From Opitutaceae bacterium (lineage in GTDB: Bacteria; Verrucomicrobiota; Verrucomicrobiia; Opitutales; Opitutaceae), in contig JANQSC010000027.1 in NCBI GenBank assembly GCA_028284235.1, positions 1 to 64,000 on the forward strand: a stretch of 64,000 nucleotides of DNA. The letters run 5' to 3'. Under the pieces are notes generated by a model, which was given only the letters and a program-made list of their open reading frames with translations, did no database searches and had not been told where the DNA came from. The translations under genes were made by a program, and so were the position numbers. This document shows positions 8,436-17,403 of the stretch, one piece after another (position 1 is the first letter of the stretch; every line of letters begins with the position of its first letter).

Positions 8436-8899
8436 TTCGAAAACGAATCCACGCCGTTTTCCCAATCAAACCGTCGATTGCCCGATCGAAACGGACCCGA
8501 AAAAATGCCCTTGTCGAATGACCGCCGTCTTAAAGAGCTTAGTTTAAGCGAGTTCGGAACGAGAGAATCCCCGATCGCCGTGGCAAGGACTTTGCGAAAA
8601 AACTTATGCGCAATCCGATGTTAATAACTTGTCCAAAACTAGGGCTTGAGATATCCGTTTCTCTTTACGTTACTGTTACAAGATTTCAATTTTCAACGCA
8701 TCGCGCCCGCTCAGTTTACACCTTGTCTTCCTGAATCGAATTTTCCACTACAAGCTATCCGTTAAATCCCTAGAAACCAACGACTTGAAAGGTTACTCCC
8801 CTCTGCTCACCCTTCAAGCTCGCAACTCTCTTTTTGCTGTGGCCATTCTCCTCGGAATCAAAGTTAGAAACTCGCTCCGCGAAGCGTTCCGCCCAATGA
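8436..8899. other. non-coding stretch before dnaA
   Basis: About 460 bp without a credible gene. The centre (about 8600-8740) is AT-richer than the flanking genes. I see one near-match to a DnaA box (TTATGCGCA around 8605) but no cluster of perfect boxes, so I do not call an origin here. No clear terminator is visible after hprK. Confidence 0.5.
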
Positions 8900-8908
8900 T
8901 GTGAATAA
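8900..8908 (-). promoter_or_regulatory. DnaA box upstream of dnaA
   Basis: TGTGAATAA reads TTATTCACA on the minus strand, a perfect match to the DnaA box TTATNCACA, 24 bp before the dnaA start codon. A box here could serve dnaA autoregulation. A chance match in 500 bp is unlikely but possible. Confidence 0.5.
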
Positions 8909-8932
8909 CCGCCAACGTTTCTAACCCTTTCA

Positions 8933-10318
8933 ATGCCACAGGTCTCCGAACCCGCCCAAATCTGGGAAAAAGTAAAAGCCGAACTTTCCGAACTGCTCCC
9001 CCGCGACATCTTCGAGAGCTGGTTCGCTGCAGTCGAGTGCCTGCACGCCGAAGACACCTCCGTCGTGCTGCAAGTGCCCAACGAGTTTTCCGCAATCTGG
9101 ATCAACGACAACTACCTCGACCTGCTAACCAAAGCCTTCCAGCGCTTTCTCGGATACCCCGTGACCGTGTCCCTGAAAAACGACACGCAAGAAGCGCCCG
9201 CGGAAGCAGACGAGCGGAACCGCGTCGACGCCGCTCAAGACAGCGATCGCCAGGCCCGACCCGGAACGGCCGACTCCAAAAAACGCCGCCCGGACATCGC
9301 CACCCTCAACCGGCGCAACACCTTCGAGAACTTCGTCATCGGCTCCAATAGCCAGCTGGCCCACGCCGCCGCCATCGCCGTCGCCCACGCGCCCGCCGGC
9401 GCCTACAACCCGCTGTTCGTCTACGGAGAAACCGGTCTCGGCAAAACCCACCTCATGCACGCGGTCGGGCACCACATTCTGCTCAACAAGCCCGACGCTC
9501 GCGTCGCTTACCTTTCCTCGGAGAAATTCACCAACGAATTCATTTCCGCGATCCAGGACAATACCCTCACCCGATTCCGCAAACGGTACCGGAAAGTAGA
9601 CGTGCTGCTCATCGACGATGTCCAATTCCTCAGCGGCAAGGAACGGATACAAGAAGAGTTCTTCCACACCTTCAACGAGCTGTTCGAGCAGCAAAAGCAG
9701 ATCTTCCTCTCCAGCGACCGGCCCGCCAACGAAATCGCCAAACTCGAAAGCCGGCTTGTATCCAGATTCCAATGGGGACTCGTGACGGATATCCAGGCGC
9801 CCGACTTTGAAACCCGCGTCGCCATCCTCCGCAAAAAAGCCGAGCAACATAACTTCAAAGTTCACGACGAGATCATCAATTTTATCGCCGAGCACATCGT
9901 GAAGAACATCCGGCGACTCGAAGGCGCTCTCATAAAGGTCTGCAGCTACTCGTCCCTCACCGGCAACCCGCTCGATATCGCCACCTGCGAAATGCTCCTG
10001 AGCGACGTGCTGATGGAAGCCGCCAAACAGCAGCTCACCATCGACGCCATTCAAAAGAAGGTCGCCGAGTACTTCGAACTGCGGCACTCCGACATGCTAA
10101 GCCGCCGCCGGCCCAACCACATCGCCGTGCCGCGACAGATCGCCATGTACCTCAGCCGCGAACTCACCAAGCACTCGCTACAGGAGATCGGCGAAGCCTT
10201 TGGAGGCCGGGACCACGGAACTGTCATCCACGCCTGCCGCCAAGTCGAGAACCTCGTCGACCAAGACGACACCGTGCGCCACAGCGTCGACTACCTGAAA
10301 GTCCAGCTGTCCCGGTAG
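8933..10318 (+). CDS. dnaA: chromosomal replication initiator DnaA
   Basis: 461 residues with the four DnaA domains. Domain I (1-80, IWEKVKAELSELLPRDIFESWF) and a short, variable domain II (about 81-125) precede the AAA+ domain III with Walker A GETGLGKT (165-172), Walker B LLIDDVQFLSGKE, and sensor motifs. Domain IV holds the DNA-binding helix-turn-helix with the signature GGRDHGTVIHAC. It binds TTATNCACA boxes and opens the replication origin. dnaN, recF or gyrB do not follow; instead there is a small hypothetical gene, so the classical dnaA-dnaN order is broken here. Confidence 0.98.
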   Translation: MPQVSEPAQIWEKVKAELSELLPRDIFESWFAAVECLHAEDTSVVLQVPNEFSAIWINDNYLDLLTKAFQRFLGYPVTVSLKNDTQEAPAEADERNRVDAAQDSDRQARPGTADSKKRRPDIATLNRRNTFENFVIGSNSQLAHAAAIAVAHAPAGAYNPLFVYGETGLGKTHLMHAVGHHILLNKPDARVAYLSSEKFTNEFISAIQDNTLTRFRKRYRKVDVLLIDDVQFLSGKERIQEEFFHTFNELFEQQKQIFLSSDRPANEIAKLESRLVSRFQWGLVTDIQAPDFETRVAILRKKAEQHNFKVHDEIINFIAEHIVKNIRRLEGALIKVCSYSSLTGNPLDIATCEMLLSDVLMEAAKQQLTIDAIQKKVAEYFELRHSDMLSRRRPNHIAVPRQIAMYLSRELTKHSLQEIGEAFGGRDHGTVIHACRQVENLVDQDDTVRHSVDYLKVQLSR

Positions 10319-10321
10319 CAA

Positions 10322-10361
10322 AATAGGACCTATAAGTCCTATACGTCCTATAGGACCTATT
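10322..10361. repeat. 40-bp near-palindrome between dnaA and next gene
   Basis: The segment reads as four related 9-10-mers (AGGACCTATA, AGTCCTATA, CGTCCTATA, GGACCTATT), so that its two 13-bp ends are complementary with one mismatch. It begins 4 bp after the dnaA stop. It lacks a T-run, so it is not a standard terminator. Its right end continues into CTATTCACA, one mismatch from a DnaA box. Confidence 0.7.
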
Positions 10362-10375
10362 CACAGCTCTTCCCC

Positions 10376-10837
10376 ATGAATCTCACCGACGAACAGAAAC
10401 AGACGATCGCCCAACGCCTCGGCGACGGAGCGTCCATCGCCGATATCCAAAAACTCGTGACCGACGAATTTGGCGTCGCCATTACCTACATGGATACGCG
10501 CTTTCTCATAGACGATCTCAACCTCGAGCTCAAACCCGAGGAGCCCAAGCCCGAAACGCCCGCGAGCAACGACGTTTCCGCCGCTCCCGATCCATCAGCC
10601 CCTCTCGACAGTGGCGGGCCCGGCTCAGTCAGCGTGGAAATCGACAAAATCAAGCGCCCCGGCGCAGCTGTCAGCGGAAGCGTCACGTTTAGCGACGGCG
10701 TATCCGCAAAATGGTACGTAGACCCCATGGGCCGACTCGGTCTCGACCCGTCGCAAGAAGGCTACCAGCCAAGCCAGGAAGACATCGAAGCCTTCCAAGT
10801 CGAGCTGCAAACCAAGATGCAAGGACCTGGGGTCTAA
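10376..10837 (+). CDS. hypothetical protein downstream of dnaA
   Basis: 153 residues, soluble, no signal or membrane segment. The N-terminal third (1-60: MNLTDEQKQTIAQRLGDG, then a helix pattern ending in DTRFLIDDLNLEL) looks like a small helical, HTH-like domain. A Pro/Ser/Ala-rich linker (about 61-95) follows, then a compact beta-containing part with VSGSVTFSDGVSAKWYVDPMGRLGL. I do not recognise a named family. The start is 57 bp after dnaA, across the palindrome, in the same direction; co-transcription with dnaA is possible. GC and codon use match the neighbours, so it looks native. Confidence 0.7.
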   Translation: MNLTDEQKQTIAQRLGDGASIADIQKLVTDEFGVAITYMDTRFLIDDLNLELKPEEPKPETPASNDVSAAPDPSAPLDSGGPGSVSVEIDKIKRPGAAVSGSVTFSDGVSAKWYVDPMGRLGLDPSQEGYQPSQEDIEAFQVELQTKMQGPGV

Positions 10838-10851
10838 AGAAACTCTCACTT

Positions 10852-10937
10852 CGTAGGGCCGGCGCTTGCGCCGTGCCGCGATATTAAAGCTCTAGATACT
10901 CTCTGAAACGCGGCGCTTCGCAAGCGAAGGCCCTACA
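10852..10937. repeat. paired palindromic repeat (family R1, copy A)
   Basis: Two inverted 29-bp arms (10852-10880 and 10909-10937) start with CGTAGGGCC and end with GGCCCTACA on the plus strand; each arm can itself fold (GGCGCTTGCGCC in the left arm, TTCGCTTGCGAA read on the minus strand in the right arm). The same unit occurs at four other places in the window, always between genes. Confidence 0.85.
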
Positions 10938-10948
10938 GTTTCCGCAAA

Positions 10949-12961
<2,013 letters not shown>

Positions 12962-12999
12962 TCAAACGCGCCGCACGAACGAAGCAAGAATGAGGAGAC

Positions 13000-13030
13000 A
13001 AAAAAACGGCCGATCGCAAACGATCGACCG
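13000..13030 (-). terminator. rho-independent terminator after the M56 peptidase gene
   Basis: On the minus strand a 10-bp stem (CGGTCGATCG with CGATCGGCCG, one G-T pair) with a 4-base loop is followed by a run of seven T. It sits 43 bp beyond the M56 gene stop and before the ligA start, so it should end the blaI-M56 transcript. Confidence 0.8.
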
Positions 13031-13072
13031 CTTAAAACGCGGATACCCCAGCAAACTCGGGCATCCCTAGTT

Positions 13073-14377
13073 TCAACCCAAAGCTCTCCGCTTGCCGCCT
13101 CGCTTGAACTCCATGCGCTGACGGACAAGCACACTCACCGCTTCCCCGTCCTTCGTGGCCGGATGCCATTCCGACTGCAAAATCGCGTCGATCGATGGTT
13201 TCCCAAATCCCCGCTCGGAAGAATCGACTACCCTCGGCCGAATAACTCGACCTTCGGAATCGATCACCCACTCAATCGTAGCCCAACCTTCGTCGGGCAA
13301 ATCTTCGGGATACTCCGGGTCAATCTGATAGATGGCTTTAGGATACGTGTCGACTTCGCTCAGTTTGTAGATCGTCTTGGAATTCGATAGATTCGCAAAT
13401 TCGACCCTTTCCGCCAACGCAGTAGACGAAGCCGAGACCAATGCTCCCATCAGGGCGACGGAAAACGCAATCAGCGCGACTGCTTTCAATTTCGATTCTT
13501 TCATAGGATTAAACGTTAGTATTCTAGTTACGCGTTTCTTCAGCGACGTCCCCGTCAACGAAGCCGCCCAGGCCCCACCGCCCGTCGAAACCAGCGTCGC
13601 AGCTCTCACGAGACACTCCGCATAGCGACTGGGCGATTCTTCCCTGGAAAGCACCGCCTCATCGCAAGCATGTTCGCTTTCCAGGCAAAGCCGGGATCGC
13701 AAAAACCAAACCAACGGATGAAACCAAAAAACGAATACAGTCAAATTGTGAATACCTCTCCACAAGTTGTCGTATCGTTCGATGTGCGCTCTCTCGTGAA
13801 GAAAAGCCAACTGGACTTCCTCTTCGGACAATGCCTCGAGAAACACTCGGTTTATTACTATTTTGGGTCGAAAGACTCCACGGACGCCAATCGATGGAAA
13901 CTCGGGCCCATCCACCCATTCCAGCGGGCATCCTGCTTGTTTAAACAGTTCGCGATGGGAAGCGGAACATTCCTCATCGGTCCACTTATCACCAACTTTC
14001 GAATACGTTTTTCGTATCCAAGCACTCGCGGCAAAGCCAAACAGGGCCAAAATTCCCGCCATCCATACGCACGCAATCCAGAACGGCCCGCTTGGAGTGA
14101 TCGACGCGCTCGGGGCCATCCCAGCCGATCCAGAAATCGCGGATACGAACAGCGAATCTAAAGGCGTCCCGATTGACTCCAGCCGCGGCAGCAACCCGAC
14201 GATCAACGAAGTCGGGACCACAAACTTGAGCATCGCCGCCTGAAGCAGAATAAAGCGATGCCGCGCTCGAACAAAGGGAAACAAAAAGTAAACGGCGACC
14301 ATCCCAGTCGCAAAGAGCGAGGACTCAATCAAGTGCACCCACAAGTGCGCGAGAACCGACTCAATCTCACTCGCCAT
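13073..14377 (-). CDS. M56 (BlaR1/MecR1-type) membrane metallopeptidase with TonB-like C terminus
   Basis: 434 residues. Three hydrophobic segments (about 18-36, 42-63, 98-120) are followed by a cytosolic zinc peptidase domain with HExxH at 194-198 (LHERAHIERYD) and a second cluster WFHPLVW. A fourth hydrophobic segment (about 297-320) leads to a C-terminal domain (about 345-425) resembling the TonB C-terminal fold (YPEDLPDEGWATIEWVIDSEGRVI, then ILQSEWHPATKDG). BlaR1 uses the peptidase to trigger loss of the BlaI repressor after ligand sensing. Here no penicillin-binding sensor domain is present, so the signal is probably not a beta-lactam. Start overlaps the BlaI-like gene by 11 bp. Confidence 0.85.
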   Translation of the reverse strand: MASEIESVLAHLWVHLIESSLFATGMVAVYFLFPFVRARHRFILLQAAMLKFVVPTSLIVGLLPRLESIGTPLDSLFVSAISGSAGMAPSASITPSGPFWIACVWMAGILALFGFAASAWIRKTYSKVGDKWTDEECSASHRELFKQAGCPLEWVDGPEFPSIGVRGVFRPKIVINRVFLEALSEEEVQLAFLHERAHIERYDNLWRGIHNLTVFVFWFHPLVWFLRSRLCLESEHACDEAVLSREESPSRYAECLVRAATLVSTGGGAWAASLTGTSLKKRVTRILTFNPMKESKLKAVALIAFSVALMGALVSASSTALAERVEFANLSNSKTIYKLSEVDTYPKAIYQIDPEYPEDLPDEGWATIEWVIDSEGRVIRPRVVDSSERGFGKPSIDAILQSEWHPATKDGEAVSVLVRQRMEFKRGGKRRALG

Positions 14378-14771
14378 CGTCAGAACCCTCCCGCTTGCTC
14401 TTCTCGATCAGTCGCTCCAGTTCGAGCAACTCTTCGCGGCTCAACCGGCCCGACTCGACCAAATGCGAGACAATCGGCTGCGACGCCCCTTCCAATAAAG
14501 CGACGACATCGTCCACCAACCTCCCCACGATCGACTTGCGCGTCACCAACGCGCGATACAACCAGGCGTTCCCCACTTTCTTGACGCGCTCAATCGCGCC
14601 TTTGGCCTCCAGCCGACCCACAATGGTCTGCACCGTTGTATACTCCACTTTGGAATCCGGAGTCTCAGCCAAGGCTTCGTAGGCCTCGCGAGCCGTCGCC
14701 CGGTCCAATTTCCAAAACGCTCGCATCACATCCATCTCCAGCTTTGAAAGCCCTTTTTCCAATTCTGTCAT
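14367..14771 (-). CDS. BlaI/MecI/CopY-family transcriptional repressor
   Basis: 134 residues, winged helix of the penicillinase-repressor family: MTELEKGLSKLEMDVMRAFWKLDRATAREAYEAL, the recognition segment VEYTTVQTIVGRLEAKGAI, then a dimerisation tail. BlaI proteins bind dyad operators and are inactivated by their M56 partner, encoded next in the operon. An ATG 42 bp upstream keeps the frame open, but that part overlaps a promoter-like sequence and is not conserved in the family; MTELEK at 14771 fits family length. No beta-lactamase gene adjoins, so the regulon is unknown; the visible operator suggests autoregulation. Confidence 0.9.
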   Translation of the reverse strand: MTELEKGLSKLEMDVMRAFWKLDRATAREAYEALAETPDSKVEYTTVQTIVGRLEAKGAIERVKKVGNAWLYRALVTRKSIVGRLVDDVVALLEGASQPIVSHLVESGRLSREELLELERLIEKSKREGSDDGE

Positions 14772-14784
14772 AACAATTGTAGTT

Positions 14785-14813
14785 ATATCTACCACGTTTG
14801 TGGTATTTGACAA
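14785..14813 (-). promoter_or_regulatory. promoter with dyad operator for the BlaI-like gene
   Basis: On the minus strand TTGTCA (14813-14808), a 17-bp spacer and AGATAT (14790-14785) form a sigma70-like promoter ending 13 bp before the ATG. The spacer is filled by the perfect dyad TACCAC-AAAC-GTGGTA (14805-14790). A repressor bound there would block polymerase. A smaller palindrome ACAATTGT lies at 14773-14780. Confidence 0.65.
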
Positions 14814-14860
14814 GAAAAAAGCGCATCGGCATCGATTCTTTCGATTGAAGAGGTTTCGTT

Positions 14861-15289
14861 TCAGTCGATATCCGCGAGTTTTCCTCGAAATAGATCGCCG
14901 ATGCGGGTTTCCAGAGTTCGGCGGTAAAGCCGCCAGCCCCGATACACGAAAATCGCTGTCAGCGCGCCGCCGCCATCGGCTACCCAGTCGAGAACATCGC
15001 TGCTACGATGGGGATTGCTCGCTTGTATCCACTCGTCAACGACTCCGTAGGCCAACGCCAAAGCAACCGCCGCCAGCCAGCGGGCCCGTCGCATGGATCG
15101 GTCCGGCAAGCAGCGATACCAGAGCGTTCCCATCAGGCCGAATACAAAGAAATGGGCAATCTTGTCGAAATAGGGAATTTCGGGGCCGTCGGGACCGCTT
15201 TGACTATACCCCGACGCCCAGGCGAGAGTCGCCATCAAGGCCAGCACCGGCCATAGCATTCGCGTCGAAAACCCTGTATTCCTATTCAT
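14861..15289 (-). CDS. VanZ-like membrane protein
   Basis: 142 residues from the ATG at 15289. Hydrophobic segments at about 11-28, 44-60 (IPYFDKIAHFFVFGLMGTL), 73-90 and 102-120, with the VanZ signature pattern DKIAHFFVFG and AYGVVDEWIQ...RSSDVLDWVADGGGA. VanZ-family proteins are small integral membrane proteins of poorly known function; one member raises teicoplanin resistance. The frame stays open upstream to 15349, but that would run into tRNA-Pro, so the internal ATG is chosen. It lies alone between the BlaI promoter and the tRNA. Confidence 0.85.
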   Translation of the reverse strand: MNRNTGFSTRMLWPVLALMATLAWASGYSQSGPDGPEIPYFDKIAHFFVFGLMGTLWYRCLPDRSMRRARWLAAVALALAYGVVDEWIQASNPHRSSDVLDWVADGGGALTAIFVYRGWRLYRRTLETRIGDLFRGKLADID

Positions 15290-15337
15290 CGCCTGGGCTT
15301 CGCCCGATCGCTCCCTCCTCTCATTCCAGTTGGAAAA

Positions 15338-15415
15338 TGGTCGGGCCACCGAGATTCGAACTCGGGACCTCTTGTCCCCCAGACAAGCGCGCTAACCAGG
15401 CTGCGCCATGGCCCG
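15338..15415 (-). tRNA. tRNA-Pro (anticodon GGG)
   Basis: Read on the minus strand: acceptor CGGGCCA pairs with TGGCCCG, D arm GCGC/GCGC, anticodon stem CTTGT/ACAAG with loop CTGGGGG (anticodon GGG, codon CCC), T arm CCGAG-TTCGAAT-CTCGG, discriminator A and an encoded CCA. C1-G72 is typical of bacterial tRNA-Pro. Confidence 0.96.
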
Positions 15416-15576
15416 ACAATTAGGAAAGGCTGCAAAACTTGGGCCGCTCTTTCCTCGATTTCAAACGCTTTTTTGCCAAAGGGCGCAATTAATTCTCCCA
15501 ACTCGCCTAAATGCCGAAATTGGCTTGCCTCCGGTTACGCGGACAGGCATACACCTCTCTCCTCTCTCAGAAGGAT

Positions 15577-15661
15577 GCCCAGGTGGCGGAATTGGTAGAC
15601 GCGGCGGATTCAAAATCCGCTTTCTTCGGAAGTGTGGGTTCGAGTCCCACCCTGGGTACCA
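15577..15661 (+). tRNA. tRNA-Leu (anticodon CAA)
   Basis: 85 bases with CCA. Acceptor GCCCAGG pairs with CCTGGGT (G-T first pair), anticodon stem GCGGA/TCCGC with loop TTCAAAA gives anticodon CAA (codon UUG). A long variable arm and T arm GTGGG-TTCGAGT-CCCAC make it a class II tRNA. The encoded CCA is also the first three bases of the direct repeat that follows. Confidence 0.96.
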
Positions 15662-15857
15662 GGCTTCGCGAGGCGCTAGCCGGAGACAAAGCCTGTCGCG
15701 GCGAAACGACGTGAAGCCGGACTGTTGCTCCAACCCGGTTGCTACGCCTCGGCATGCCAGGCTTCGCGAGGCGCTAGCGGAGACGAAGCCTGTCGCGGCG
15801 TAGCAACGCGAAGCCGGACTGTGAGCCAAGCAAGACGCTACGCCCCGGCATGCCGGT
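15659..15857. repeat. 98-bp direct repeat on the 3' end of tRNA-Leu
   Basis: CCAGGCTTCGCGAGGCGCTA begins copies at 15659 and 15757, each running about 66 bp through GAAGCCGGACTGT with few differences; a third, partial copy of the linker part (CTACGCC-C/T-CGGCATGCC) ends at 15857. Within copy 2, CAGGCTTCG and CGAAGCCTG can form a 9-bp stem. The first copy starts exactly at the tRNA CCA. No integrase is nearby. Confidence 0.8.
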
Positions 15858-15934
15858 TTCGCGAAACGAGCTCGAATCGACATCACGTTCGAAGGAGCCG
15901 TTCTGCTTGGCAATTTTGGACCAAACACGCTCCT

Positions 15935-17350
15935 CTAGCGACTCCGCCGAGCAGCGTCTATCCTCGCCCAAGCGTCCAGCTCCGTTGCCGCTCCGTCATC
16001 GCCTTGTTCCCGCATCCAGGCGAGGAGCAAGGAGTGGAGCGTTTCCAACGTCTTCTCGTAGTCCGGGTTCGCCGACAAATCGCGCAACTCGAACGGGTCG
16101 TTCGACAAGTCATAGAGCTCGAACTCGTTCCTCACCTGATAGCGATGGTACTGGTTCAGCGCAAACGCGTCGCCTGTCTCGCCTTTGGCTCTCCAAGACG
16201 CGTATATCTTGGAATTTTCAACCACCGAGTTTCGAAATTCATTGGGTGAATTTACATTCCAAATGAGACGAAACCGGCTGTCCCTGACAGTTCGGATCCC
16301 AAACGCGTCCGGCCCGTGGTAAATCCCTTTCGATGTTTGCACGCCGTACACCTGCGTTCGGTGTTCCGCGTCAGGATTCTCGAGAACTGGGACGAAGCTC
16401 TTCCCGTCGAGATCGAATGCGCCGGGATCGCCTCCCGCGAGCTCGATACATGTGGGCAACAAATCTACATATTGAACCATAGCGCGTGTACGAGCGCCAG
16501 GGAGCACTCGCTTCGGCCATCGGATGATCTGGGCGGAACGCAAGCCGGTGTCGTAGCAGGTCCACTTGCAGTGCGGAAAGTTGGATCCTTGTTCGGAAAG
16601 AAAGACGACAACCGTGTTCTCCGATTGCCCGCGCTTTTCGATGAACTCGAGGCACCTCCCAAGTTGTTCGTCCATGTACGTTATTTCCGCATAGTATTTC
16701 GCCAGCTCGTCTCTTGTCCGCTTCGTATCCACCAAGTAGGGAGGAAGCGTCAATTCGCCTGCATCGTATTGACTCGGATCGCCTCGGTTCCAGGGAGTGT
16801 GAGGTTGATTGGAATTTACCATCAAACACCAAGGCGACTTTCCATTCTCCTGGATAAAAGCGTCTACTTTGCTCAGCTCCAGGTCTTCTCCCTGGCCGTT
16901 GTCGTGATGCCGGCCACCCAGGAATTCGAATGGAAAATTCTCCTTCGGCGAATGATGCGTCTTGCCGATCAGAGCGACTTTGTAGCCCAAGGGCTCAAGG
17001 TAGTGCGGGAAACTCCGCACGTGGTCGTAAACCCTGCTGTGATTCGGGTGGGCTCCATTCCTAACCGGATGAATGCCCGTGTAGAGACTCATGCGGGTCG
17101 GAGCGCACATCGGCGAGGAGTTGTAGGAATGCTCGAAGAGCAATCCTTCTCTCGCAAGCCCGTCAATATGGGGCGTCTCCACGTCCCCATTGCCATAGCA
17201 CCCAAAATCGTGATACGTGCAGTCGTCCGAAAGGAATATAAGAAAATTTGGCGGGTCAACTTCACTTGCTCGAACGCCCGAGGAGTAGAGGCAGGCCAAC
17301 GCGAAACATCGCATTGCAACACTTGTTAGCGTAAGAATTCGTCTTGACAT
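15935..17350 (-). CDS. secreted sulfatase (formylglycine type)
   Basis: 471 residues from the ATG at 17350, which begins a signal peptide (about 1-28, ending SSGVRAS); an ATG 105 bp further upstream would bury that signal. Alkaline-phosphatase/sulfatase fold: metal-binding LIFLSDDCTYHDFGCYG, the sulfatase signature C-x-P-x-R as CAPTR with Cys82 to be converted to formylglycine, then TGIHPVRNG and GKTHH. Expected to remove sulfate from a polysaccharide or glycan outside the cytoplasm; substrate unknown. It follows the second sulfatase by 53 bp in the same direction, so the two probably form an operon. The activating enzyme (anaerobic maturase or FGE) is not in the window. Confidence 0.92.
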   Translation of the reverse strand: MSRRILTLTSVAMRCFALACLYSSGVRASEVDPPNFLIFLSDDCTYHDFGCYGNGDVETPHIDGLAREGLLFEHSYNSSPMCAPTRMSLYTGIHPVRNGAHPNHSRVYDHVRSFPHYLEPLGYKVALIGKTHHSPKENFPFEFLGGRHHDNGQGEDLELSKVDAFIQENGKSPWCLMVNSNQPHTPWNRGDPSQYDAGELTLPPYLVDTKRTRDELAKYYAEITYMDEQLGRCLEFIEKRGQSENTVVVFLSEQGSNFPHCKWTCYDTGLRSAQIIRWPKRVLPGARTRAMVQYVDLLPTCIELAGGDPGAFDLDGKSFVPVLENPDAEHRTQVYGVQTSKGIYHGPDAFGIRTVRDSRFRLIWNVNSPNEFRNSVVENSKIYASWRAKGETGDAFALNQYHRYQVRNEFELYDLSNDPFELRDLSANPDYEKTLETLHSLLLAWMREQGDDGAATELDAWARIDAARRSR

Positions 17351-17403
17351 AACAACTACATCAAATCGACAGCGGCATTGACGAACACTGCGACAGCCTA
17401 GTC

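Noticed and set aside
8436-8899. Possible replication origin upstream of dnaA
   Set aside because: Only one perfect DnaA box and one weak match; no cluster of boxes or clear unwinding element.
16316-17329. 337-codon plus-strand frame opposite the first sulfatase
   Set aside because: It is antisense to a gene with a complete sulfatase signature and has no recognisable domain.
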